A model generated the notes under the pieces. That model saw only the letters and a list, made by a program, of their open reading frames with translations, was not told where the DNA came from and ran no database searches. Source: Paludibacteraceae bacterium (GTDB lineage Bacteria; Bacteroidota; Bacteroidia; Bacteroidales; Paludibacteraceae). From it: a stretch of 51,867 bases of DNA. Position 1 is the first letter of the stretch. Each line of letters starts with the position of its first letter. The translations under genes were made by a program, and so were the position numbers. This document shows, one piece after another, positions 1 to 7,888 of this stretch. Location of the stretch: the NCBI GenBank assembly GCA_017394705.1, contig JAFPXH010000002.1, positions 1 through 51,867 on the forward strand, read 5' to 3'.

Positions 1-300
1 TTGCGCCTCTTTTTTCTGTCGCCAACGGACGGCGTCCTCGGTCTTGTAGCGGTTGTAGTTCGCCATGTCAAAGATGTCGGTGCGCTGGAGTTGGTAACGC
101 TGACCGTCCTCGTCGCTGAACTCGCCGCGGTCAAGGTTGTGTTTCGCCAGGATGGCTACCGCTTCGTTGGTTGCGGCTTTAGAGATCTCGTTGATACGTG
201 CCTCACAGGCTTTGATGGTATTGCGCAATGAGCGCATTTCTTTTAAATTGGTAGTATTCTCTGCCACAAGGGCGCGATTATTTTCTTCGAAATTTTTCAT
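1..300 (-). CDS. Hypothetical phage-like protein, 3' end cut off by window edge
   Basis: Reading the minus strand from the ATG at 300 gives 100 codons without a stop, running off the window. The protein starts MKNFEENNRALVAENTTNLK, is helical and charged, and ends in an Arg/Lys-rich stretch. I do not recognise a family. The leader just before the ATG (TCAAACAATT) matches the leader of the gene at 49760 on the other side of the window, which suggests that both belong to the same kind of accessory island. The plus-strand open frame over the same bases has no start context and is probably a shadow. Moderately sure that it is a real gene; its function is unknown. Confidence 0.6.
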   Translation of the reverse strand, partial: MKNFEENNRALVAENTTNLKEMRSLRNTIKACEARINEISKAATNEAVAILAKHNLDRGEFSDEDGQRYQLQRTDIFDMANYNRYKTEDAVRWRQKKEAQ

Positions 301-312
301 AATTGTTTGATT

Positions 313-345
313 TTTAGTTGTTAGTTGTTAGTTGTTAGTTGTTAG
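313..345. repeat. Tandem 7-bp repeat (TTAGTTG)n
   Basis: About four to five direct copies of TTAGTTG lie in the 5' leader of the minus-strand gene ending at 300. This is a simple sequence repeat, prone to slippage. It is one of several short-unit arrays in this window that sit right next to gene ends. Confidence 0.8.
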
Positions 346-350
346 CCTTC

Positions 351-614
351 AGCTTGTATTTATTTCTTGTATTTTTTGGGCAAAAAAAGATACAAGCTAA
401 AACCCGGATAGAGGGGTTGTGTTGTGGGTAGCTTGTATTTATTTTCTTGTATTTTGGGGGCAAAAAAGATACAAGCTATACAAGGCTTAGCTTGTATTTA
501 TTTTCTTGCATTTTTCACCTAAAAAAGATACAAGCTATAACCCGGATAGAGAGGTTGTGTTGTGGGTAGCTTGTATTTTTTTCTTGTATTTTTTGGACAA
601 AAAAGATACAAGCT
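351..614. repeat. Array of four ~48-bp imperfect palindromes (AGCTTGTAT family)
   Basis: Units lie at 351-398, 430-477, 489-536 and 568-614. Each begins AGCTTGTATTT and ends AAAGATACAAGCT, so each can fold into a hairpin. Inside most units the left arm is present twice (AGCTTGTATTTATTTC, then TTGTATTTTTT), and both copies can pair with the single right arm, giving two mutually exclusive hairpins. The units are 47-48 bp, and the spaces between them (31, 11 and 31 bp) are partly repeated too (AACCCGGATAGAG occurs twice). More units follow at 1170-1402, and related ones occur on the right side of the window. The function is unknown; a REP/MITE-like palindrome or a terminator array is possible. 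Confidence 0.85.
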
Positions 615-615
615 A

Positions 616-646
616 TTGTGGGGATCGGATTTTTTTAGTACCTTTG
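616..646 (+). promoter_or_regulatory. Promoter of the winged-helix gene (678)
   Basis: TTG at 616-618 is followed after exactly 20 bases by TACCTTTG (639-646). This is the Bacteroidetes -33/-7 pair with the consensus TAnnTTTG. The -33 element lies directly behind the last palindrome of the array, so the palindrome could influence this promoter. Confidence 0.75.
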
Positions 647-677
647 CCGCGGAAATGATTTTTAAATCCCTATTGCC

Positions 678-1148
678 ATGAAGATTTATATCAAATGTTC
701 CGAGGAGATGAGTGCCTGCCGCTCGCTGATTATGAAAGCGTTAGCGGATGCCGGTCACGAAGTGCTATACAACGCTCAGGTTCGCAACGATGCAGCGGGT
801 CAAGCAAGTTGTGATCTCTGTATTGAACTATCCGCAGGCGGGTTGCAGCGCCTCCACGTTCAGCCCCTTTCCACTGCGACCGTTGCCGCCAGTAAGGAGG
901 ACACGCGTATTCAGAAGTTAGTTCTGGTTATTGGTAAGGGCGTTCTGCCTCGTCGGGCCATCATTGGCGACTTGCATCTAAAGCAGAAGAGCCGTGCCAT
1001 TTTCATCAATAACTACCTCAAGCCGGCCATCGCTCAGGGCTTTGTTACGATGACTCATCCTGCCCATCCTAATCTGCCGGAACAGATGTACCGCCTTACG
1101 GCAAAGGGTCTTGCACTGTACGCCGCCTTGACGGCCGTTCCCCAGTAG
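678..1148 (+). CDS. Winged-helix domain protein of unknown function
   Basis: The protein has 156 residues. The N-terminal half (about 1-85) starts MKIYIKCSEEMSACRSLIMK and has alternating strands and helices that I do not recognise. The C-terminal half (about 90-156) contains a winged-helix-like segment ending MYRLTAKGLALYAAL. That ending resembles the wHTH tail found behind Fic and AAA-type proteins, where it reads roughly 'YRLTxkG'. The start is supported by a good promoter about 32 bases upstream. The gene is isolated between two arrays of AGCTTGTAT palindromes, a common setting for a small regulator of an accessory island. It could bind DNA, but this is inferred from the fold only. Confidence 0.7.
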   Translation: MKIYIKCSEEMSACRSLIMKALADAGHEVLYNAQVRNDAAGQASCDLCIELSAGGLQRLHVQPLSTATVAASKEDTRIQKLVLVIGKGVLPRRAIIGDLHLKQKSRAIFINNYLKPAIAQGFVTMTHPAHPNLPEQMYRLTAKGLALYAALTAVPQ

Positions 1149-1169
1149 TCCCTTCATCCTTTCCCTCTT

Positions 1170-1402
1170 AGCTTGTATTTTTTTTATGCTTGTTTTTAGG
1201 CAAAAAAGATACAAGCTATATAAGTATTGGCTTGCTTATCCAGTACATGCTTGTATTTATTTCTTGTATTTTTCGGACAAAAAAGATACAAGCTTTACAA
1301 GGCTTAGCTTGTATTTATTTTCTTGTATTTTGGGGGCAAAAAAGACACAAGCTATAACCTAAAAAAGACACAAGCTATAACCTAAAAAAAAGACACAAGC
1401 TA
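1170..1402. repeat. Second cluster of AGCTTGTAT palindromes (three full, two half units)
   Basis: Full units lie at 1170-1217, 1249-1294 and 1306-1353. They are followed by two right-arm-only copies (AAAAAAGACACAAGCTATA) near 1360-1402. The right arms drift from GATACAAGCT to GACACAAGCT, and the second form is the one dominating on the right side of the window. The cluster fills the gap between the winged-helix gene and the HNH gene. Confidence 0.85.
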
Positions 1403-1442
1403 TAATCCTCTAATCCACTAATCCTCTAACCCACTAATCTGC
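1403..1442 (-). repeat. Tandem octamer array (NGGATTAG) at the 3' end of the HNH gene
   Basis: Read on the minus strand this is a row of GGATTAG-type octamers with one variable base (GTGGGTTAG, AGGATTAG, TGGATTAG). The array starts with the stop codon itself (GATTAG, Asp-stop). The same array type follows the other HNH gene (49536) and the aspartokinase gene (16176). Confidence 0.8.
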
Positions 1443-1946
1443 TAAGCTATGATGAAGGATCATTGTTTTGAATTCGTCGAAGGGCATGGCGAAGAGTTTT
1501 CGCAGGTCGTTGGCTGGGAAGATACGGGGGTCGAACTCGCACTGCCTCATGACGCGGAGATATTTCGCGCGTCGCATGTTTTCTGACGGTGTGACCTGCT
1601 CGAGATTGCATGCCCGGTAGTCCAGGGGGTCGCCGTTGACATGGTCTATCTGCATGCCCGGTGTGCGGGGTCCGACCCAGGTCTCGTAGATGAGAGAGTG
1701 GCAAGTACGGTTACCGAAATGTCTCATGGCCGGATAAACGTTCCCCCGCTTGCCGTTATGGCAGTGCCTGCCTGGCGTACGCATGCTGGGGCTAAAGAGG
1801 TGTTGGACTTGGCGGATGGAGCGCCGCGTGATGGAGAAGAAGCGTCCGTCGGCGGAGCAATAGAGTTGTGCCTTGCCGTGATCGGGTTTGGCGTTGGGGC
1901 ATCGTCTTATTTCGACGCCCTCGAAAATAAAAGAGTTATTAGACAT
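1434..1946 (-). CDS. HNH endonuclease, left copy
   Basis: The protein has 170 residues. Residues about 97-125 hold an HNH_3-type core: IDHVNGDPLDYRACNLEQVT, in which His-Asn-Asp, Asn and the following ENMRRAKYL correspond to the nuclease pattern of free-standing homing endonucleases. The N-terminal part has a segment LYCSADGRFFSI that recalls the short DNA-binding motif (NUMOD4-like) often found before such cores. The right-hand copy at 49037 has about 85% identical residues, which shows a recent duplication or exchange. The gene has its own upstream control region with GACA repeats (1990-2074). It could be a homing enzyme, or a nuclease working with the unknown coiled-coil gene upstream. The nuclease fold is fairly sure; the role is not. 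Confidence 0.85.
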   Translation of the reverse strand: MSNNSFIFEGVEIRRCPNAKPDHGKAQLYCSADGRFFSITRRSIRQVQHLFSPSMRTPGRHCHNGKRGNVYPAMRHFGNRTCHSLIYETWVGPRTPGMQIDHVNGDPLDYRACNLEQVTPSENMRRAKYLRVMRQCEFDPRIFPANDLRKLFAMPFDEFKTMILHHSLAD

Positions 1947-1989
1947 AATGCATCGCCAGCCGGAGGGATGTTTGTTCCGTTTGGCGGTG

Positions 1990-2074
1990 CAAAAGTAGAG
2001 GTAATTATGTCCGGTTCGAGGGACGTTTTGTCTCGAAAATGTCCTGCAAATGTCCCTTGTGTCACGAAAGTGTC
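1990..2074 (-). promoter_or_regulatory. Promoter and phased GACA operator array of the left HNH gene
   Basis: On the minus strand, GACA begins at 2074, 2063, 2054, 2043, 2032 and 2011, so the steps are 11, 9, 11, 11 and 21 bases, close to whole helical turns. Fourteen bases after the last GACA comes TACTTTTG (1997-1990), a -7 element. No TTG lies at the usual 20-base distance, so the promoter may depend on an activator. The right HNH copy has the same array with the same 14-base distance to its -7 element, although the bases between differ. Conservation of spacing rather than sequence suggests a protein-binding array. Confidence 0.6.
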
Positions 2075-2092
2075 ACTTGGGCAAAAAAGACA

Positions 2093-2119
2093 TAAAAAAA
2101 AACGACCGAAAAGGTCGTT
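2093..2119 (-). terminator. Intrinsic terminator behind the left coiled-coil gene
   Basis: On the minus strand, AACGACC (2119-2113), a five-base loop and GGTCGTT (2107-2101) form a hairpin, followed by a run of T. It starts four bases behind the stop codon of the gene at 2124 and separates that gene from the HNH promoter. Confidence 0.85.
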
Positions 2120-2123
2120 TGAA

Positions 2124-3017
2124 TCAGTGTTTTCGGTTCATATTTTTGCCGAGCGAGTTAGGATCGAGATCCCATCCGAACTCATTGGTTAGTCGTTGAC
2201 AGAGTTCCACTCGAGTAGCATCCGCATAGAACTCTCGGAACTCATCATCGAACTTGAGTCGCTCGAGAATATGGCGCCTTACTTCCGAATACTTATTGGG
2301 CTTAGGGACACCCAGTATTTCACGCCAAGTCTTCTCCGGTTTAGGCGAAGAACAAGTCGAAGAACTATCATTCTCTGCAGGCGATGCGCCATAGTAGTTA
2401 TTGGTCGTATTAGTGGTATTGAAAGTGCAGCCTTGATAAACCGGCGCGTTGTACTGTATGTTCTGTTGGTTTTCCATCTTAGTGATCGTATATTTGAGTT
2501 GTATGTTTTCTGAGGTGAGTTGTTCGTTTTCTGCTTTGAGTTTGAGTATCTGCTCGTGGGTGTCAATGAGGAAATCTTCTTCCGCGAATCGTTTCTCTGC
2601 GGACTTAAGGAACTTATCGTAGAGGGTTACGCCATCATCGAAATCCGGCGTTCGCTTATCGAGGATAAGGTTTCGGCAGTTACTTGCTCTCAGACCTTTT
2701 GTACGCTTCAGCATCGCCGCCAGCACGATCATCGTTACATAGACGAGTTGTTTATCGCGGCTCAGGCTGTCATAAGCGAGTACGTCGTACTCGAGTTGGT
2801 CTCCGGAACACTCGGTAGAGAACATATAAGCAGCAAGGAAATGTGCGGTATTCATCACGCGCACTACCGGTATATCGACATTGATGTTATTATTCCAAAA
2901 ATGCTGTTGCATAGCATGCAGACCGTCGATGAGTATTTCATCGCCGGGGAAGTCCGTGCAGAGTTGGTATTCCGAGGCTCTATCGCGGTAATATGGCGCG
3001 CGCGGGAGGTGGTGCAT
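2124..3017 (-). CDS. Unknown protein with coiled coil, left copy
   Basis: The protein has 297 residues. The conserved N-terminal domain (about 1-160) holds FPGDEILIDGLHAMQ and DFDDGVTLYDKFLKSAEKRF. Next come a coiled coil (about 160-195; ILKLKAENEQLTSEN), an Asn/Thr-rich linker (about 195-235) and a conserved C-terminal domain (about 240-297) ending EFGWDLDPNSLGKN. The paralogue at 47818 shares the N- and C-terminal domains while the linker has diverged. I know no function for this family. The gene overlaps the stop codon of the small membrane gene before it (TAATG), so the two are translated together. It lies at the end of an operon that includes a restriction-modification enzyme, which may hint at defence or mobile-element work. 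Confidence 0.7.
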   Translation of the reverse strand: MHHLPRAPYYRDRASEYQLCTDFPGDEILIDGLHAMQQHFWNNNINVDIPVVRVMNTAHFLAAYMFSTECSGDQLEYDVLAYDSLSRDKQLVYVTMIVLAAMLKRTKGLRASNCRNLILDKRTPDFDDGVTLYDKFLKSAEKRFAEEDFLIDTHEQILKLKAENEQLTSENIQLKYTITKMENQQNIQYNAPVYQGCTFNTTNTTNNYYGASPAENDSSSTCSSPKPEKTWREILGVPKPNKYSEVRRHILERLKFDDEFREFYADATRVELCQRLTNEFGWDLDPNSLGKNMNRKH

Positions 3018-3229
3018 TATTTATTGCTCTTCTTGCCTTTCTTATGATTATTGGGGTCTTCGTTCAACCATTCATCAATGTCCTTATCAGACTGGAATTG
3101 CTCTTTGGGCTTCGGAGCATACTTCTCGCGCAAAGCCCTCACGTCATTACACATTCCCCATACTTTGAAGAATAAGATCAGCGATAAAATCGCACCAATA
3201 ACAATCACGATGTCTGTAAATGTTTCCAT
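3017..3229 (-). CDS. Small single-pass membrane protein
   Basis: The protein has 70 residues: a membrane segment at about 6-24 (DIVIVIGAILSLILFF) and a hydrophilic, Lys/Asn-rich tail. It has no signal peptidase site and no recognisable domain. Its stop codon shares a base with the start of the coiled-coil gene (TAATG), so the two are co-translated. The other copy of the coiled-coil gene, at 47818, has no such partner. Function unknown. Confidence 0.65.
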   Translation of the reverse strand: METFTDIVIVIGAILSLILFFKVWGMCNDVRALREKYAPKPKEQFQSDKDIDEWLNEDPNNHKKGKKSNK

Positions 3230-3291
3230 ATGTTTAAATATTTATGATGTTTCATAATTACATTCATACACATTACATTTTTATTGTGTAC

Positions 3292-6200
3292 TTATTCCTT
3301 GCTGAGATATTTAATTAAAATATTACGTCTTAGCATAGCGCAAGAAGCGATTTCTTCCTGTAACGATAAAATCTCATTTTCAATATCCTCGATTTGAGGG
3401 ATTACCTTGAGTTGCGATTCAATAGACACGGCATGAATAGTAATACCTTCTACCCGGTCAATGGAAGCTCTATACTTACGCGAAAAGCCCTCATTATGAC
3501 CTTCTTTATGCAATAGGAAAGCCATGTATTTAGGTAAAATCTCGTTAGTCTTCAGGCGAAGGACTCCACAATGGTCTGTGGGATAAAAGGGATTATTGGC
3601 AGGAATAGTGTTGACCATCCAATCACCATCTATACCCCAAAGGACAGAGTCCATGGCAAAATCTTCGATAAGCAAATGATCTATCATGCCAAATGGCTCA
3701 AATACATTTGCACTATATACTGGTATTGTGTAATCTGAACTGACCTCTGTATTTAAAACGCGTTTCCCTATGCTGAGATCAAATTCACTTTTGTTGCTGA
3801 GCCGATGTGGTGTAGTCGGTAGCGTTTGTAAACTTTCGAAAACCTGTTGAATTTGATTTCGTTTTTCTTCTATAGATCGAACACATGATGCTATCTTATC
3901 GTCAACCTCCGCACACTCAACTATAATTTTCGTTTGGATATCCGGAGGCGGGAGAGGAATAAATGTATCCTTCAAGTATTTATAATGCCGTTCATACCTA
4001 TCTTGGTGCTCGATTTCGCTTGCCAACAGATAATTTTGCAAATATTTAATTTTTATTTGAGAGTTCACTTTAATTAGTTGTGTGCCGTCTGCTCCCCTCA
4101 CGAAAGGAAAGTCAATATACTTATATGTACAACTATGGTCTCCGAAGACTATTAAAGGCAAATCGGTGATCGGCAATCTGTTATCTGTGTACCCTGCTAT
4201 TAATTTATCAGCCTCTTGAGTAATAACTGGATACTGTCCTGTTTCTTGTATTTCTTCTTGTGGAATTTTGGTTTGTGCTCCTTCAATGGGAAGTAGCAAA
4301 CTTTCTATACGGACTAATCCATATTTACTCGAAACAATCAACGGTTTAACAGATGACGTTTTTATTGCTTTATTGAATTTAGGTCGAGAAAAGTCAATTA
4401 AATCAACCAAGCGGGAATATGAGAGCAAATCGTTTATCTCCCCCTCATATAATTGATTAACTTCGTCTATCGGTTCATTTGGACCAAAGGAGAATTTCTT
4501 GCATTGATCGTATATATGCTTACGCAAAGCAAATGCGTATTTAGTATTATCCCAAGCCTCATCTGGATTATATAGTGGGGTGTCAATATACCTAATCGAA
4601 TTAATCGCTCTTACTATTTCTGCATCTTGATCATCGGTACTTTGGGAAGAATCTTCTTCGTCTACATATGTATTCTTAGTTACATATTTAATACCCTCGT
4701 CTCCCTTACGATTAGACCAATCATATCCCAAGAACTTAATGATACCATTTTTGTTGCTCTTGTTGTTAATTTTATCCGGAGGGGATTGTAATAAGAGCAC
4801 AAAGTTATTTTCTAACTGAATAAAGGTATAAAGTTTTTCGCTCTCAATGCTTTTAGCGTATGCAATAAACTGTTTCGTGTATTCTGCCTTTTCTATTTCT
4901 TTATATTCGGTGCTATTAATGAATTCGTTTAATAACCGCCTATATTCTTGGGAGTTGGCTCTTATCTCTTCTCTAAAATATGTAGATGATTTAAACCAAT
5001 CTACTTGCGTTGCCTTTTTGATAGGTGAATTTTTAAATGCAGATTTATATTCTCTAAAAATTTCGTGATTTTCGAGGATATCTTGTAATGTGTCTGTCTG
5101 CATAAATGCGAGATAGGCATCTTTGTTATATCCTTGCTTTTCAATATATGAATCAATAGCCTCGTAATTGGTATATTGCTCATATCTATCGTCTGTGATA
5201 AAATGTTCCAATAAACCTCCGGCATTCTTCTTAACCTTTTGAGCAAAGAGTATAATCGTATTGGTTCCTGTTGATCCAAAGGTGCGGCTACCTAAACTTA
5301 CAATAGATAGTATATTGAAATGAGCAAAGAGAAGTTCTCTGGTTTTGACAGTGATAGCGTCATCATTGGATAGAATAGAACTTGGAAGTACAATGCCAAG
5401 TAGACCGTTTTGATGCAAGAAATGCTTGGCTCTTTCTACAAAGAAAGATTCAATAGTTCTATTTGTACCATAGGACTTTTCCGGGACTAATTTTGCGAGT
5501 TCGTATTGGTTTCTATCGTTTTCATCTAACGTATTCAGAAAGCCTTTTACACTATATGGTGGATTAGCTATTATTAAATCAAAACTATCCTCATCGAACC
5601 CTTGAAACCTAGATTCCCTCGTATTAAATATGCTAAGTGTATCTTTGAAAACAATGTGGGCATTTTGGCTACCGTTTATAATAGTTGCAATTTTCGCCAC
5701 TTGGCTCAATGTCTGGCTTTTCTCAATGCCGTAGGCACTTGTTTCTGGGTAATTCTTAACGAATTCTGTTAAGAAGTGTCCAGCACCACACGCGTAGTCA
5801 AGCACTTTTATATTTTGGTTATTTGGAAACTCAGGGAGAGATTTGATAATAAAGTTAACAATCGGTAGAGGAGTAAAGAATTGTCCCTCCGTTTGATGTA
5901 CATTCTTGGAAAGCAACCCTTCGAATAAATCGCCGAAGAAGTGATTAGTCTCGCTATTACTTAAATTAATGTCTTGTATTAACGCAGCTATTTTAATGAG
6001 GATTTGGAAGTTCATCTCAAATTCCTCTTTGTTTTCCACGTCGATAAAGTTGAACTTCTTAATATTATAGAACTTAATCTCTTCGAAAAGTTCCCTGATA
6101 CCGTCGAATAAACCGTTTGTAAGACTACGGCTTGTATCTTCAAAGATCTGCCTTATATCATCTTCATCCTTATTAACGACATCGACATCAAACAAGTCAT

Positions 6201-7197
6201 GTTTGCCTTGTTGATATAACTTTAAAAGACGAGCGCAATACTTTTTAGGAGTGTCACGAGTTATCCCTTTATAATAGAATTGCAAATCATCTGGATTTCT
6301 ACGCTCGTCCGTAATTTTGCACAAGAATAAGTCTATTAGGATATAGAATGAGTGTTCAAAGTCGGTAATCGCATGGTTTCTCAATATAGTTGCGAACTCA
6401 TGATATATTGGTCGAATTTCTGAGTGGGAAAGGCTTTTTAAATCAGCGATAGTATATTTCAACTTTCCTACAGAATAAGGAACGACATCTTGCTCAAATA
6501 AGCCTTTTGTCTCAAACGACTTAGCATAAGTCTCATTCCATACTTCAAAATACTTCCCTTGTGCATCTTTAAATTTCTTTGCACCGCCCAGGTCTGCATT
6601 GTCATTATCTTTCAAAGTAATGATGTGGTTTTTGAGGACGATATCATTATTATCAAAATCGACTGCAAAGAGCACAAGATTTTCGCACAGACCGAGTTCG
6701 TTTACAAGCGGACCAAGATAACTAAATAGTTGTCCGCCATCTTTTTGCATGTTATTCCACTCTTTACTAAACTCAGCCCCGTACGTTTTATTCTCTATCA
6801 AAACAAGAGGATTATACTGCTCATTGTATACAAGAATATCGCCGTAAGATGGCTTATTGATATGACCCACCCTGAACGCAGGCTCAAAAATGATATGTTT
6901 CGGTTCATAGCCTTTTTCGAGCAATAGATGCACGCAAACTAGACAGACAAAATTCTCATTATGGCTAAAATCTAGAGTGGTGTCTCTATGGATTACAAAA
7001 CCCGTTGATCTTCTTTCTTTTGTCGGATATTCTCCATTGGCAAAATTGGAGTCAATTGGCGCATAAGTAATTTTCTTTTGATTGAAATCCACCATGATAG
7101 AAGCATCGTGGGGATATTGCTTTTTGAAGACACCATTGCTCGTTTCCGCAAAGCCTAATTTAAGCAAGACTTCCTTTAAGTTTTGGACAGTTATCAT
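3292..7197 (-). CDS. Single-chain restriction-modification enzyme (nuclease-methylase-specificity fusion, type IIG-like)
   Basis: The protein has 1301 residues. Residues about 110-140 hold a PD-(D/E)xK-like nuclease motif (YGDILVYN followed by LVLIENKTYG). A helical HsdM-like region follows, then an N6-adenine methylase with SAM motif I (VLDYACGAGHF, about 465) and catalytic motif IV (NPPY, about 545). The last 330 residues look like a type I specificity subunit with two target-recognition units, each ending in a helical spacer (IEEKRNQIQQVFESL; IENEILSLQEEIASC). This is the layout of type IIG enzymes, which cut and methylate with one polypeptide. The gene is clearly more AT-rich than its neighbours, a sign of transfer. 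It follows the GIY-YIG gene by 22 bases and reads into the small membrane gene, so an operon is likely. Confidence 0.9.
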   Translation of the reverse strand: MITVQNLKEVLLKLGFAETSNGVFKKQYPHDASIMVDFNQKKITYAPIDSNFANGEYPTKERRSTGFVIHRDTTLDFSHNENFVCLVCVHLLLEKGYEPKHIIFEPAFRVGHINKPSYGDILVYNEQYNPLVLIENKTYGAEFSKEWNNMQKDGGQLFSYLGPLVNELGLCENLVLFAVDFDNNDIVLKNHIITLKDNDNADLGGAKKFKDAQGKYFEVWNETYAKSFETKGLFEQDVVPYSVGKLKYTIADLKSLSHSEIRPIYHEFATILRNHAITDFEHSFYILIDLFLCKITDERRNPDDLQFYYKGITRDTPKKYCARLLKLYQQGKHDLFDVDVVNKDEDDIRQIFEDTSRSLTNGLFDGIRELFEEIKFYNIKKFNFIDVENKEEFEMNFQILIKIAALIQDINLSNSETNHFFGDLFEGLLSKNVHQTEGQFFTPLPIVNFIIKSLPEFPNNQNIKVLDYACGAGHFLTEFVKNYPETSAYGIEKSQTLSQVAKIATIINGSQNAHIVFKDTLSIFNTRESRFQGFDEDSFDLIIANPPYSVKGFLNTLDENDRNQYELAKLVPEKSYGTNRTIESFFVERAKHFLHQNGLLGIVLPSSILSNDDAITVKTRELLFAHFNILSIVSLGSRTFGSTGTNTIILFAQKVKKNAGGLLEHFITDDRYEQYTNYEAIDSYIEKQGYNKDAYLAFMQTDTLQDILENHEIFREYKSAFKNSPIKKATQVDWFKSSTYFREEIRANSQEYRRLLNEFINSTEYKEIEKAEYTKQFIAYAKSIESEKLYTFIQLENNFVLLLQSPPDKINNKSNKNGIIKFLGYDWSNRKGDEGIKYVTKNTYVDEEDSSQSTDDQDAEIVRAINSIRYIDTPLYNPDEAWDNTKYAFALRKHIYDQCKKFSFGPNEPIDEVNQLYEGEINDLLSYSRLVDLIDFSRPKFNKAIKTSSVKPLIVSSKYGLVRIESLLLPIEGAQTKIPQEEIQETGQYPVITQEADKLIAGYTDNRLPITDLPLIVFGDHSCTYKYIDFPFVRGADGTQLIKVNSQIKIKYLQNYLLASEIEHQDRYERHYKYLKDTFIPLPPPDIQTKIIVECAEVDDKIASCVRSIEEKRNQIQQVFESLQTLPTTPHRLSNKSEFDLSIGKRVLNTEVSSDYTIPVYSANVFEPFGMIDHLLIEDFAMDSVLWGIDGDWMVNTIPANNPFYPTDHCGVLRLKTNEILPKYMAFLLHKEGHNEGFSRKYRASIDRVEGITIHAVSIESQLKVIPQIEDIENEILSLQEEIASCAMLRRNILIKYLSKE

Positions 7198-7219
7198 CTA
7201 TCTAATTGTTATATCGTTC

Positions 7220-7867
7220 TTATTTCTCCATTTTCTCACGCAAATCGGTCAACTTAACTCCATTATAAGAGAACCAAAGTGTGCCTTGTACTGCATGATC
7301 AAAGCCTTTGAGTTGTTGCGCTAAAGCGGACAAAGAGGTCGTCTGACCATTATACTCAATGTGGCGGTCGTCGATAACGACTGGTTGAATGGTCTTATCC
7401 TCTAAGAATACCACTTTCTCTCCCGGTTTAATGCCGCACATAGAGAAGCGGAAAGCACCCCGACGTGCATTCTCCTGAACCTCATTCGCTATCTGCTCAT
7501 CAATAACCTCATGCCCTTCCGGCGTAAGACGTTTCAAACAATCGGTCGTTCCGCTTATCTTTGCAATACTCTCCAAAATGGAATAAGCATCTTCAGCCGA
7601 CATCGCATAGAACTCCTTAACGCGTTTCTTTCCGTCAAACGTCTCAATGGTGCGCAGATCCGGATTAAGGTTATCAATCAACTTATGCAATTCCATATCG
7701 GTCAGTTCGCTCTTAACTTCATATATCGCGTAGACACGAAAAGCAAACGGAACCGTCTCGCTACGGTTCAATTGACGCAGACGTTTCTCAATGTCGTGTG
7801 CGTAACCGATTTTTACGTACTCCTTAAATGAAGGGTTTGTCAGAATATAAATAACTCCTTTATTCAT
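7220..7867 (-). CDS. GIY-YIG nuclease (T5orf172-like) with C-terminal RAMA-like domain
   Basis: The protein has 215 residues from the ATG at 7867; an upstream TTG would add six residues. Residues 1-90 carry a GIY-YIG core (GVIYILTNP, VKIGYAHDIEKRLRQL, then a conserved ELHK) of the T5orf172 type. The last 75 residues (RGAFRFSMCGIKPGEKVVF up to GTLWFSYNGVKL) resemble the RAMA/DUF4357-type domain found with adenine methylases and restriction enzymes. It lies directly upstream of the large restriction-modification gene on the same strand, so it probably adds a second nuclease or a DNA-modification reader to that system. The family assignment is fairly sure; the link with the enzyme rests on gene order. 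Confidence 0.8.
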   Translation of the reverse strand: MNKGVIYILTNPSFKEYVKIGYAHDIEKRLRQLNRSETVPFAFRVYAIYEVKSELTDMELHKLIDNLNPDLRTIETFDGKKRVKEFYAMSAEDAYSILESIAKISGTTDCLKRLTPEGHEVIDEQIANEVQENARRGAFRFSMCGIKPGEKVVFLEDKTIQPVVIDDRHIEYNGQTTSLSALAQQLKGFDHAVQGTLWFSYNGVKLTDLREKMEK

Positions 7868-7888
7868 ATAGCTTGTGCTTTTCAATGC

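Noticed and set aside
1-231. Plus-strand open frame at the left edge
   Set aside because: The minus strand has a better frame with a start context that matches the gene at 49760, so the plus frame is likely a shadow.
351-1402. Palindrome array as a CRISPR
   Set aside because: Units are separated by uneven stretches (about 11 to 31 bases) that are themselves partly repeated, there are no unique spacers and no cas genes nearby.
1641-2192. 183-codon open frame on the plus strand opposite the HNH gene
   Set aside because: It covers the well-conserved HNH gene and its promoter on the other strand, and the equivalent frame is not kept at the right copy.
2520-3047. 175-codon plus-strand frame opposite the coiled-coil gene
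   Set aside because: No support from the paralogue at 47818, where the corresponding frame is broken; the coiled-coil reading on the minus strand is conserved in both copies.
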